Positions 1 through 6,308 of a stretch of 16,549 nt of DNA are shown piece by piece; the first letter of the stretch is position 1, and every line of letters begins with the position of its first letter. The stretch lies in NCBI GenBank assembly GCA_002371625.1, contig DFFV01000070.1, positions 1 to 16,549 on the forward strand. The letters are read 5' to 3'. The notes beneath the pieces are model-generated. The model saw nothing but the letters and a program-made list of their open reading frames with translations, was not told where the DNA came from and ran no database searches. This DNA comes from Ruminococcus sp. UBA3767 (GTDB lineage Bacteria; Bacillota; Clostridia; Oscillospirales; Ruminococcaceae). The position numbers and the translations under genes are program-made.

Positions 1-436
1 CCTTTATCATCTCGTATGCTTCCTCTGGTGAGGACGGATCAAAAACAGGCAGCTTTGAAAAGTGTGCAAAGTGCCTTGTATCCTGCTCCGTCTGTGATGA
101 TATAGGTCCCGGATCATCTGCCGAAACTATTACCATTGCGCCCTTTACACCCACATAAGCAAGGCTCATCAGCGGATCGGAAGCAACGTTGAGCCCTACC
201 TGTTTCATCGTTACCAGAACTCTTGCGCCTGCATAAGCGCCGCCTGCAGCGACCTCCAGCGCAGCCTTTTCGTTCACGCTCCACTCAACGTGGATAGAGC
301 CGTCATTATTTTTAGCTACCGTTTCAAGTATCTCCGTTGAAGGAGTACCCGGATAGCCTGCAACAAGGTCAACGCCTGCATGGATAGCACCAAGCCCGAT
401 AGCCTCGTTGCCCATCAGAAATTTTACAGTCTTCAT
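1..436 (-). CDS. iorA: Indolepyruvate:ferredoxin oxidoreductase alpha subunit, 5' part (runs off left edge)
   Basis: Partial gene: the N-terminal ~145 residues are present and the rest lies beyond position 1. IorA is the thiamine-diphosphate subunit of a cytoplasmic oxygen-sensitive enzyme that oxidatively decarboxylates aryl pyruvates (from Trp, Phe, Tyr) to aryl-acetyl-CoA and reduces ferredoxin. Seen: start MKTVKFLMGNEAIG, then YPGTPSTEIL, VEWSVNEKAALEVA, VTMKQVGLNVASDPLMS and SADDPGPISSQTEQD, which are characteristic of the IorA N-terminal domain. An in-frame ATG also lies at 442, but the AGGTGG ribosome binding site (444-449) is only one base from it and 7 nt from the ATG at 436, so I chose 436. 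Its promoter overlaps the end of the metallophosphoesterase gene. iorB is expected beyond the left edge (inference). Confidence 0.93.
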   Translation of the reverse strand, partial: MKTVKFLMGNEAIGLGAIHAGVDLVAGYPGTPSTEILETVAKNNDGSIHVEWSVNEKAALEVAAGGAYAGARVLVTMKQVGLNVASDPLMSLAYVGVKGAMVIVSADDPGPISSQTEQDTRHFAHFSKLPVFDPSSPEEAYEMIK

Positions 437-461
437 CTTCATACCACCTGTCAGGTCAGAT

Positions 462-481
462 AGCGGCTTTAGAAAGCTGCT
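462..481 (-). other. Hairpin at the 5' end of the iorA leader
   Basis: A near-perfect inverted repeat (arms 462-470 and 473-481, one G-U position) starts right about where the predicted iorA transcript begins (about 482). It could be a 5' stabilising stem. No T-tract follows it on the minus strand, so it does not look like a terminator. Confidence 0.4.
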
Positions 482-488
482 GTTTTAG

Positions 489-517
489 ATTATATCACTC
501 ACCGGGAGCAAAGTCAA
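489..517 (-). promoter_or_regulatory. Sigma-A promoter for iorA
   Basis: Minus strand: -35 TTGACT (517-512), 17-nt spacer, -10 TATAAT (494-489). The -35 overlaps the TGA stop (516-514) of the upstream metallophosphoesterase gene. No terminator lies between the two genes, so iorA may be read both from here and by read-through from the upstream operon. Confidence 0.85.
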
Positions 518-1665
518 CTTTTAACGCCAAAACGTATCGTCACCTTTGCGACCTCGCTTTTAGCCGGCAGCTTGAAATGAAATCCCCAGCCGCCTGCGCC
601 CTGCGTTGTGAACGCAGTCAGGTCACCGAATTTTTTCGTGCCGTCCATCATATCGTTAAGCAGCGAAAACGGCAGATATGTAAACGGGAACTGCTCGCCG
701 TGAGTATGCCCGTGCACCGAAACATCAGCGCCTGCATCGGCTATATCCTTTATTTTCAGCGGCTCGTGCTTGAGCACTATGACCGGCTTTGCCATATCGA
801 CCTTTTTCTGCTTGATTATCCTGTCTATCGGATCGCCTGCCGAGTCGTATTCCGAGTTCATTCCAATCAGCGTGATGTCCCCTGCGATAACGGCCTTTTC
901 ATCGGCAAGCACCCTTATGCCTGCTTCTTTGAAATACTTTTCCATATCATCTCCACGCATACATTCGTGGTTGCCGTATACAAAGTAGGAGCCGTACCTG
1001 CTTTTTACTTCCTTGAACTTTTCGCTGAAATACTCCATCTCGTCAGTCGTAGTGTTCTCATCGAAAATATCCCCTGCCAGAAACACAGCATCAGGCTTCA
1101 TCTCGTTTATTTTCTCAACTATCGTGTCGATAGTCGATGTATGCGCTGCGATGCCAATATGCGTATCAGCGATAACAGCGACCGTCAGCTCCTTGTTCTG
1201 AGAAGCCTTGGGAACATCTATCTCATACTCAACAGTTTTTATGCTGCCCATATTTATATAGCCGATGATACCCACAACTGCCGTGATCCCAAGCAGAACA
1301 GGCAGCGTTATCGCAGTTTCCTTTATAAACCGCAGCACAGGGTTTGAAGGCTTCATAAATGCTCCGAACAAAAATCCGAGCACATACTTCACCAGCATTA
1401 TCACCGAGGTGTATATCAGCACGATGAAGGTCACAGCCGAGAGGAATATCATTATCTCCTTGAGTGGCTTTACCGTTACGCTCTTTATGTTGAACACCGT
1501 ATAGAACATATTAACGAGCAGCAGCACGGCTATTCCCCAGAAAAAGACGGGCGAGAGCGCAATATGCTTTTTCCACCAGTCCTGGCAGCTCAGCACACCT
1601 ACCGCCAGCACAAAAACTATACCTGCAAAAAACAGGAATACCAAAGCATATACCCCCTTTTTCAT
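514..1665 (-). CDS. Membrane-anchored metallophosphoesterase (calcineurin-like, YkuE/YaeI type)
   Basis: 383 aa. About four hydrophobic segments (roughly residues 5-25, 37-58, 70-98, 116-138) precede a calcineurin-like phosphoesterase domain (~160-380). The five metal/phosphate motifs are all present: D167-x-H169 (VIADTH), GDxxD at 198-202, GNHE 231-234, H300 (LKHEP) and H318-G-H-T-H322. The catalytic domain therefore looks intact and dinuclear-metal dependent. Related YkuE/YaeI-type enzymes are phosphodiesterases or phosphatases, some linked to lipid substrates; the substrate here is unknown. The ATG overlaps the TGA of the upstream methyltransferase gene by 4 bp (ATGA, 1662-1665) and has only a weak ribosome binding site of its own, which suggests translational coupling. 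It is the last gene of the operon starting at 3701-3729. Confidence 0.9.
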   Translation of the reverse strand: MKKGVYALVFLFFAGIVFVLAVGVLSCQDWWKKHIALSPVFFWGIAVLLLVNMFYTVFNIKSVTVKPLKEIMIFLSAVTFIVLIYTSVIMLVKYVLGFLFGAFMKPSNPVLRFIKETAITLPVLLGITAVVGIIGYINMGSIKTVEYEIDVPKASQNKELTVAVIADTHIGIAAHTSTIDTIVEKINEMKPDAVFLAGDIFDENTTTDEMEYFSEKFKEVKSRYGSYFVYGNHECMRGDDMEKYFKEAGIRVLADEKAVIAGDITLIGMNSEYDSAGDPIDRIIKQKKVDMAKPVIVLKHEPLKIKDIADAGADVSVHGHTHGEQFPFTYLPFSLLNDMMDGTKKFGDLTAFTTQGAGGWGFHFKLPAKSEVAKVTIRFGVKS

Positions 1666-2888
1666 AACACCTGGAAAAGATAGAATTTAAGATAGTCCGT
1701 TTCGGGAACGTTCATAAGTATCGGGTGATCGGGGCCCTGCCTGCGAGCCTCTATCAGCTTCAGCTCCACCTGTGCATCCGCAGCCGCAGCTTTAAGCATT
1801 TTAACAAACAGTTCGCCCGTCATAAAATGCGAGCATGAGCAGGTCGCAAGGTAGCCTCCCCTTGGGAGCAGCTTCATCGCACGGTAGTTTATCTCTTTAT
1901 ATCCCCTTTTTGCGCTGTCGACCGTCTTTCTGTTCTTTGTAAATGCAGGCGGATCAAGGATAATAAGGTCATAGTCCGAGCCTTTCTGCGCAAGCTCAGG
2001 CAAAAGATCAAAAACATCTGCGCAAATAAAATCCATTTTATCCGCAAGTCCGTTTTTCACAGCGTTCTCCCTTGCGGTGTCAACTGCGAACTGCGAAACG
2101 TCCACAGCGGTAACGTGCGCTGCACCGCCCTTTGCGGCATTAAGTGCAAACGAGCCTGTGTGCGTGAAGCAGTCAAGCACCTTTTTGCCCTTTGCTATTT
2201 TTGAAACGGCAAGTCGGTTATACTTCTGGTCAAGGAAAAATCCCGTTTTCTGTCCGTTTTCCACATCGACCGTGTAAACTATGCCGTTCTCGGTCATCTC
2301 CGTCACAGGTGACGGCGGCTGCGGCAGAAAATCCGCCTTATACCAGCCCTTGTACTGCTGCAAGCCTTCCAGCTCTCTTATCGCAACATCATTGCGCTCC
2401 ATTATGCCACGAACGCTCACGCCCAGAGCTGCAAGCTCATCGCAAAGCGCCTTGTATATCACATCTCTCTTTTTGTCTATCCCGTAGGAAAGCACCTGCG
2501 TAACGAGTATATCCCCGTACTTATCCACAGTCAGTCCGCACAGCCCGTCTGCTTCACCGAAGATGAGCCTGCAAGCCGAAAGATCATCGCCAAGAACTGT
2601 TCTGCGGTAGTCTATCGCATACTTCACCCTGCGCTGAAAAAAGCTGTCCGCAAAGCTCTCGTTAGCGTTGTTTGAAAGCAGCCTGATGCGTATCTTGCTT
2701 TTCTCGCTGTAAAAACCGCTTCCAAGGTACTTTCCGCCCTGCGAGAATACATCGGCGATGCAGCCGTTTTCGCACTCGTCCGGCTGGTCGGTAATAACAT
2801 TATCGTACACCCACGGGTGTCCGCTTTTTATTTCACGCTCGCCCTTTTTTGAAACGGTGAACGCAGGAAACTCTCTTTTTATCTTCAT
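1662..2888 (-). CDS. Class I SAM-dependent rRNA methyltransferase, RlmI-like (23S rRNA m5C)
   Basis: 408 aa, close to E. coli RlmI (396 aa), which methylates C1962 of 23S rRNA. Seen in order: an N-terminal PUA-like domain with SGHPWVYDN (22-30), a central domain with IFGEADGLCGLTVDKYGD, KTGFFLDQKYNR (214-225), SAM motif I VLDCFTHTGSFALNAA (237-252), catalytic motif IV LDPPAF (311-316), and motif VI TCSCSH (349-354) with the cysteines expected of an m5C enzyme. The frame is open further upstream to 2960, but that would overlap the preceding gene. The ATG at 2888 follows GGGAG by 6 nt and leaves a 22-nt gap, so it is the preferred start. Exact target site is by family only. Confidence 0.9.
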   Translation of the reverse strand: MKIKREFPAFTVSKKGEREIKSGHPWVYDNVITDQPDECENGCIADVFSQGGKYLGSGFYSEKSKIRIRLLSNNANESFADSFFQRRVKYAIDYRRTVLGDDLSACRLIFGEADGLCGLTVDKYGDILVTQVLSYGIDKKRDVIYKALCDELAALGVSVRGIMERNDVAIRELEGLQQYKGWYKADFLPQPPSPVTEMTENGIVYTVDVENGQKTGFFLDQKYNRLAVSKIAKGKKVLDCFTHTGSFALNAAKGGAAHVTAVDVSQFAVDTARENAVKNGLADKMDFICADVFDLLPELAQKGSDYDLIILDPPAFTKNRKTVDSAKRGYKEINYRAMKLLPRGGYLATCSCSHFMTGELFVKMLKAAAADAQVELKLIEARRQGPDHPILMNVPETDYLKFYLFQVL

Positions 2889-2910
2889 TTTATTCTCCCA
2901 ATCCAATAGC

Positions 2911-3285
2911 TTAAATGTTGAAAACGCCTTTAATATATCGTGACCAGCCGCCCATAACAATTATATCCACCGCCGCAAGAACGGCAAATATCACCGCCAA
3001 AGCAGCAATGTACACCCTGCCCTTTTTCTTTGCCCTGCGAAAAGCAAATATTTCCGACGGCAAGGCTATTGCCAGCCATATCGCCAGCTCGACCAGCCCG
3101 ATCATTACAGAAACGCTTTTTTCCGAGCCCAGATCATAGTCGTAGCCCTTTGAATGACCTGTAATATCAAGAAATATCCAGCCAAAACAAAGCGGGAATG
3201 TAAATGCGATAAATCCTGCCAACAGAAATATAATGCCGCTTGTTATCGTATTTTTCAGCCCGGCTTTTTCGGTTTTGCTTTCCAT
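2911..3285 (-). CDS. Small integral membrane protein of unknown function
   Basis: 124 aa; I do not recognise a family. Three hydrophobic segments are visible (about 14-38, 59-80 and 91-112), separated by a polar acidic loop (HSKGYDYDLGSEKS, 44-57) and a strongly basic turn (FRRAKKKGR, 82-90). The basic turn probably faces the cytoplasm. A perfect GGAGG lies 6 nt before the ATG. It sits 15 nt after the TIGR04076-like gene and 22 nt before the methyltransferase gene, so it is co-transcribed with both. The context does not reveal a function. Confidence 0.8.
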   Translation of the reverse strand: MESKTEKAGLKNTITSGIIFLLAGFIAFTFPLCFGWIFLDITGHSKGYDYDLGSEKSVSVMIGLVELAIWLAIALPSEIFAFRRAKKKGRVYIAALAVIFAVLAAVDIIVMGGWSRYIKGVFNI

Positions 3286-3300
3286 TGTTATCCTCCGTTT

Positions 3301-3663
3301 TCAGTTCTGCCCGGGCTCTTTCCAGAAAGCGCCCTTGTGGAAATTTTCGTTGCCAAGCGGCTTTGCCGTCAGCCTGAACATCACGCAGCCGTCGGGACAT
3401 ACGATAGTTTTGCTGTACTTTCCGTCGCCGCCGAGATTTTCAAGGTCGCCGCCGCTGCGTACAGCTTCCATAAGCGGATAAAGCATCATCATCGTTTTGG
3501 AGCAGATACCATAGCCCTGCTTGTTCACGGGACAGCCGTAGGTACAGGTGTATCTGTCACCTATCTGCTCACCGTTGCGGCAGTAATTCTCGGTCTTGTC
3601 GCCCCTCAGAAACCCGGTGACCTCCACCGTGAACTCATATTCCTCAGCGTACCACTTGTTCAT
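3301..3663 (-). CDS. TIGR04076-family-like small Cys-rich protein
   Basis: 120 aa. Its layout resembles the uncharacterised TIGR04076 family: an N-terminal beta-rich part, then CPVNKQGYGICSKTMMMLYPLMEAVRSGG (44-72), then VCPDGCVMFRL (88-98), matching the family pattern of CP..., a G-x-C turn, a helix ending in GG, and a final C-x-DG-x-x-x-x-F-x-L. Six cysteines (28, 40, 44, 54, 89, 93) could bind a metal or form redox pairs, but no role is established. The frame is open upstream to 3741, across the promoter, so the ATG at 3663 with GGGGGAG 6 nt upstream is the start. First gene of the four-gene operon. Confidence 0.75.
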   Translation of the reverse strand: MNKWYAEEYEFTVEVTGFLRGDKTENYCRNGEQIGDRYTCTYGCPVNKQGYGICSKTMMMLYPLMEAVRSGGDLENLGGDGKYSKTIVCPDGCVMFRLTAKPLGNENFHKGAFWKEPGQN

Positions 3664-3700
3664 TTTTACTCCCCCCGTGCGTCTTTTCAGCATTACTAAC

Positions 3701-3729
3701 ATTATAACCCTCCGAGGCTTTATTGTCAA
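3701..3729 (-). promoter_or_regulatory. Consensus sigma-A promoter of the TIGR04076 - membrane protein - methyltransferase - phosphoesterase operon
   Basis: Minus strand: TTGACA (3729-3724), 17-nt spacer, TATAAT (3706-3701), both hexamers perfect. Expected transcript start is near 3694, giving a leader of about 30 nt before the ATG at 3663. Confidence 0.92.
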
Positions 3730-3741
3730 CGATTTGCGCAC

Positions 3742-3768
3742 AAAAAAACCACCCGGCTCATCGCCGGG
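3742..3768 (-). terminator. Rho-independent terminator of the amino-acid-binding lipoprotein gene
   Basis: Six-bp all-GC stem CCCGGC/GCCGGG (3752-3757 and 3763-3768) with a 5-nt loop, followed on the minus strand by T7 after two bases (3748-3742). It lies 19 nt past the stop of the binding-protein gene and isolates it from the next operon. Confidence 0.92.
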
Positions 3769-3787
3769 CAGTCGGTATCAGAATATC

Positions 3788-4636
3788 TTACTTTATAGTA
3801 GTTACGTCACTGCCGAACCACTTCTTTGAGATCTCCTCGATCTTGCCGTCCTTCTTCATTTCCTTGAGTGTATCCTCGACCTTTTTGCAAAGCTCATTTG
3901 CGCCGAGCTTGAAGCCGACTGCATACTGCTCCTCGGAAAGACCGTCTGCAAGCACCTCATAATCCTTGCCTGTTGAAGTTATCTCGTAATTTGCAACAAC
4001 AGAATCAAGGAACACAGCATCTACCATTTTCAGATCAAGCTGCTGCATACCCTCAGCATTTGTTGCAAGCTCTGTCATGGTCGATTCCTTGCCGATATCC
4101 GAATCCTTGAGTATCTCCTGTGCGGTCGAACCGTTCTGAACAGCTATCTTCTTGCCCTTCAGGTCGTCCTTTGACTTGACACCGCTGTCCTTGTTTACCA
4201 TGAACACCATGCTGTTGTTCATGTAAGGCTCGCTCATCAGCATCTGCTTTTTTCTCTCATCGCTCACCGAAAGTCCGTTCCATATACAGTCGATAGTGCC
4301 TGCGTTGAGATCCTGCTCCTTGGTATCCCAGTTTACATTGTAGGTCTCCAGCTTAACGCCCATTCTCTTGCAGACCTCTTCCGCCAGGTCGATATCAAAG
4401 CCCACGATCTTGTCGTTCTCATCGGTGTAGCCCATCGGCTTGAAGGTCGCATCAAGTCCGAGAACGAGCTTGCCTGCGTCCTGTACCTTTTTGAGAGAAT
4501 TATCATCGCCGCCCGTGCTGCTGCTTGTACCCGACTTGCTGTCGCTGCTGCTTGAAGAGCTGCCGCATCCGACTGCAAAAAGCATCATAGCTGCCATAGC
4601 AGCGCACGCTATCTTTTTAACAATACCTTTTTTCAT
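3788..4636 (-). CDS. Amino-acid ABC transporter substrate-binding lipoprotein (SBP family 3)
   Basis: 282 aa. A basic N-terminus and hydrophobic stretch (1-20) end in the lipobox-like AVGC with Cys24, then a Ser/Gly/Asp linker (25-45), so this should be a lipid-anchored extracellular receptor. The mature domain has the family-3 hallmarks: GKLVLGLDATFKPMGY, the signature GFDIDLAEEVCKRMG, DLNAGTIDCIWNGLS, DDLKGKKIAVQNGSTA and a C-terminal KKWFG. Polar amino acids (glutamate, glutamine or cystine class) are likely ligands, but specificity cannot be read here. No permease or ATPase gene lies beside it: terminator below, long intergenic region above. It is therefore an orphan receptor that probably serves a transporter encoded elsewhere. 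AAAGGA lies 9 nt before the ATG. Confidence 0.92.
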   Translation of the reverse strand: MKKGIVKKIACAAMAAMMLFAVGCGSSSSSSDSKSGTSSSTGGDDNSLKKVQDAGKLVLGLDATFKPMGYTDENDKIVGFDIDLAEEVCKRMGVKLETYNVNWDTKEQDLNAGTIDCIWNGLSVSDERKKQMLMSEPYMNNSMVFMVNKDSGVKSKDDLKGKKIAVQNGSTAQEILKDSDIGKESTMTELATNAEGMQQLDLKMVDAVFLDSVVANYEITSTGKDYEVLADGLSEEQYAVGFKLGANELCKKVEDTLKEMKKDGKIEEISKKWFGSDVTTIK

Positions 4637-4661
4637 TTCTCTTATCCTTTCTGACAGCGCA

Positions 4662-4673
4662 TAAAGCGCTTTA
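4662..4673. promoter_or_regulatory. LacI/CcpA-type palindrome in the leader of the binding-protein gene
   Basis: Perfect 12-bp palindrome TAAAGCGCTTTA with the central CG typical of LacI-family operators (cre ideal TGAAAGCGCTTTCA). It lies just downstream of the -10 hexamer (4684-4689), a position where a bound repressor would block initiation or elongation. That a regulator binds is inference. Confidence 0.45.
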
Positions 4674-4683
4674 ATACACTATT

Positions 4684-4712
4684 ATGATAGCACAAAACAA
4701 CATCTCTGTAAA
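4684..4712 (-). promoter_or_regulatory. Probable sigma-A promoter of the binding-protein gene
   Basis: Minus strand: TTTACA (4712-4707), 17-nt spacer, TATCAT (4689-4684). Expected start near 4677, leader about 40 nt. A TTGACT lies 4 nt further upstream but would need a 22-nt spacer. Confidence 0.65.
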
Positions 4713-4791
4713 GTCAAACCGCTTATTTTCGTGGTTTTAAGCAATTTGTCAGCGATAACCAACGGGCATTTGCGTCACTTTGCACAACCTG

Positions 4792-4805
4792 CGAAAACGT
4801 TTGCG
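4792..4805. promoter_or_regulatory. Second cre-like pseudopalindrome upstream of the binding-protein promoter
   Basis: CGAAAACGTTTGCG matches the idealised LacI-family site TGAAAACGTTTTCA at 11 of 14 positions by eye. It lies about 120 bp upstream of the predicted transcript start. The wider 4713-5110 stretch holds no gene I can support. Confidence 0.35.
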
Positions 4806-4926
4806 AAAATCAACTTTGTTACTTTTTCGGAGGGTACCCACCGCATTTGTGTCCGTTTTTCCGGACTAACCTAAGATATTAAATCGACTCCCTTTTTCTT
4901 CAAACGGGGAAATAAATTGTACTATT

Positions 4927-5004
4927 GTTGAAAGCCGCAGGGTTTTCAACGCACATCATTGTTGAAAACTGCGTGTTTTTAACATTTTCAACCGAGTTTT
5001 CAAC
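4927..5004. repeat. Cluster of five 9-bp GTTGAAAAC / GTTTTCAAC elements in alternating orientation
   Basis: Copies at 4927-4935 (GTTGAAAGC), 4942-4950 (GTTTTCAAC), 4961-4969 (GTTGAAAAC), 4984-4992 (ATTTTCAAC) and 4996-5004 (GTTTTCAAC). Neighbouring copies are inverted, so several mutually exclusive 8-9 bp hairpins are possible (for example 4927/4942 with a 6-nt loop, or 4942/4961 with a 10-nt loop). It lies between the metF terminator and the promoter of the binding-protein gene. Function unknown. Confidence 0.7.
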
Positions 5005-5110
5005 AAAAATATTTTTCTCGGCTTTGCTTCTCAACTGTCCGAAAAAACTCCTGTAATCATTTTGTAACCTTTGACCGTCACGCTTCGGCACCGAAATACC
5101 ATTTTCGCTC

Positions 5111-5142
5111 CAAAAAGAAAACAGCACGCAATTGCGTGCTGT
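5111..5142 (-). terminator. Rho-independent terminator of metF
   Basis: A perfect 22-bp palindrome (5121-5142; 9-bp stem, AATT loop) followed on the minus strand by a T-rich run (TTTTCTTTTT, 5120-5111 region). It begins about 35 nt after the metF stop. Confidence 0.9.
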
Positions 5143-5176
5143 CACGAACTTAACGCTAAATTTCACCGAAACCTTT

Positions 5177-6049
5177 TCAGTCGCCCTCATGCGCTGCAAA
5201 CAGGCTCTGCACCGCCGAGCATATCTTTGTGGCAATATACGGATTATTCATCGTATACAGGTGAATTCCGTCAACATCGTTGGCTATCAGGTCAACTATC
5301 TGCGATACTGCATAGGCTATTCCTGCATCACGCAGCGCAACGGGATCGTTTTCGTACTTTTCCATTATCTTAACGAACTTTTTCGGAAGTCCCGCATTGG
5401 TTATGCTCACCATGCGCTTTATCTGTCTGGTGTTAGTTACAGGCATTATTCCGGCCTCGATAGGAACATCTATGCCTGCAATGCGTGTTTTTTCGTAAAA
5501 CTCGTAAAAATCCTCATTGTTGAAAAACAGCTGCGTGATAAGGTGCGTGCAGCCTGCATCGACCTTTTCTTTAAGGTGCCTCACCTCATCGACCATATTT
5601 TTCGATTCCGGGTGAGTTTCGGGATAGCAGGCACCGATAACGTTCATACCGCTGTTTTCTTTTATAAAGCTGACAAGGTCGCTTGCGTGCTCAAAAATAT
5701 GCTTCGGCTCAGTTCCCGGGGCAATATCTCCCCTCAGCGCAAGAACGTTCTCTATCCCTGCCGCTTTCATCAGCTCAAGCTCGTGCAAAGCACGCTCCCT
5801 GTCAAGATTTATACACGGCAGATGCGCCGCCGCCTCGATGCCGCACTTATTCTTTATCGCATCGCATATCGCTATCGTTGCATTGTCCGAGGTTCCGCCT
5901 GCGCCGTAGGTAACGCTTATAAAATCGGGCTTCAGCCCTTTCAGCTCATCTATTGTGCTGTAAATGCTTTCAACAGGTGTTGTGTTCTTTGGCGGAAAAA
6001 CCTCAAACGACAGCACCGTCTTTTTCTTGAAAAGCTCACTTGTTTTCAT
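5177..6049 (-). CDS. metF: 5,10-methylenetetrahydrofolate reductase
   Basis: 290 aa, near E. coli MetF (296 aa). A cytoplasmic flavoprotein that reduces methylene-THF to methyl-THF, feeding methionine synthesis or, in acetogens, the methyl branch of the Wood-Ljungdahl pathway. Seen: LSFEVFPPKN with the catalytic Glu16, ISVTYGAGGTS (45-54), LALRGD with Asp108 (flavin-interacting position), HLITQLFFNN, EAGIMPVTN and GIHLYTMN near the C-terminus; the TIM barrel appears complete. AAGGAG lies 8 nt before the ATG. It is monocistronic, with its own promoter and strong terminator. No metV-like partner is adjacent, so the electron-donor complex cannot be inferred. fhs of the same pathway is at 13340-15010. 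Confidence 0.96.
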   Translation of the reverse strand: MKTSELFKKKTVLSFEVFPPKNTTPVESIYSTIDELKGLKPDFISVTYGAGGTSDNATIAICDAIKNKCGIEAAAHLPCINLDRERALHELELMKAAGIENVLALRGDIAPGTEPKHIFEHASDLVSFIKENSGMNVIGACYPETHPESKNMVDEVRHLKEKVDAGCTHLITQLFFNNEDFYEFYEKTRIAGIDVPIEAGIMPVTNTRQIKRMVSITNAGLPKKFVKIMEKYENDPVALRDAGIAYAVSQIVDLIANDVDGIHLYTMNNPYIATKICSAVQSLFAAHEGD

Positions 6050-6085
6050 ATTTTTAGCTCCTTTTTGAGTCTTTATGCTTTTAGC

Positions 6086-6114
6086 ATTATATCACATATC
6101 CTGCGCATAATCAA
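6086..6114 (-). promoter_or_regulatory. Sigma-A promoter of metF
   Basis: Minus strand: TTGATT (6114-6109), 17-nt spacer, TATAAT (6091-6086). A short ATGCT/AGCAT stem (6074-6086) lies at the expected transcript start, and the leader is about 30 nt. There is no room for an S-box or other riboswitch. Confidence 0.88.
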
Positions 6115-6172
6115 GATTTTTGTTGATATTCCTTGCCATAGCCTAAAGCTATATCTCCTCCTTTTGTATAGG

Positions 6173-6204
6173 CAAAAGAAAAAGAGACTGCTTATCACAG
6201 TCTC
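6173..6204 (-). terminator. Rho-independent terminator with no assigned gene
   Basis: Seven-bp stem GAGACTG/CAGTCTC (6184-6190, 6198-6204), 7-nt loop, followed on the minus strand by TTTTTCTTTT. It lies upstream of the metF promoter, but the nearest minus-strand gene (the muramidase) already has a terminator at 6581-6613. It therefore implies a transcript arising in 6205-6580, or a remnant of a lost gene. Confidence 0.7.
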
Positions 6205-6227
6205 CTCTCCCGAAATGAAGTATAATT

Positions 6228-6278
6228 ATGAAAAAAAGAAAATTGAAGGGCTTTATTATTGGGGTTTTGTTGTGGTAA
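6228..6278 (+). pseudogene. Possible truncated signal-peptide start (16 codons)
   Basis: The frame reads MKKRKLKGFIIGVLLW then TAA. A run of basic residues followed by a hydrophobic stretch resembles the start of exported proteins, in particular the copper-amine-oxidase-N-domain (stalk domain) proteins of Clostridia, which often begin MKK-LKGFIIGVL. It stops before any cleavage site, and only a weak ribosome binding site precedes it. The homology is by eye and tentative. Confidence 0.25.
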
Positions 6279-6308
6279 GTGTCCCGACAGCTCATCGGGA
6301 CACCTGCC
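6274..6308. repeat. Long imperfect inverted repeat
   Basis: Nine-bp perfect arms GTGTCCCGA/TCGGGACAC (6279-6287, 6295-6303), extendable by four further pairs across one mismatch to 6274-6308, with a 7-nt loop. No T-tract follows on either strand, so it is not a standard terminator. It could be a structured RNA or the scar of an insertion or deletion. Confidence 0.55.

Noticed and set aside
577..1347. 256-codon open frame on the plus strand
   Set aside because: Antisense to the metallophosphoesterase, whose five catalytic motifs are all intact.
4927..5004. DnaA boxes / replication origin
   Set aside because: GTTTTCAACA differs from TTATCCACA at several positions and no dnaA, dnaN or AT-rich unwinding region is present.
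4900..5235. 111-codon minus-strand open frame reading VEN-type repeats
   Set aside because: It would start inside metF, cross the metF terminator, and its repeats simply translate the GTTGAAAAC cluster.
6092..6139. 15-residue leader peptide upstream of metF (with an AGGAGG further upstream)
   Set aside because: It covers the metF -35 and -10 hexamers and so cannot be in the metF leader; spacing to the AGGAGG is too long.
6274..6308. Hammerhead or other ribozyme/riboswitch
   Set aside because: GATGAG occurs in the minus-strand loop, but the conserved CUGAUGA/GAAA cores are absent; no other riboswitch consensus was recognised.
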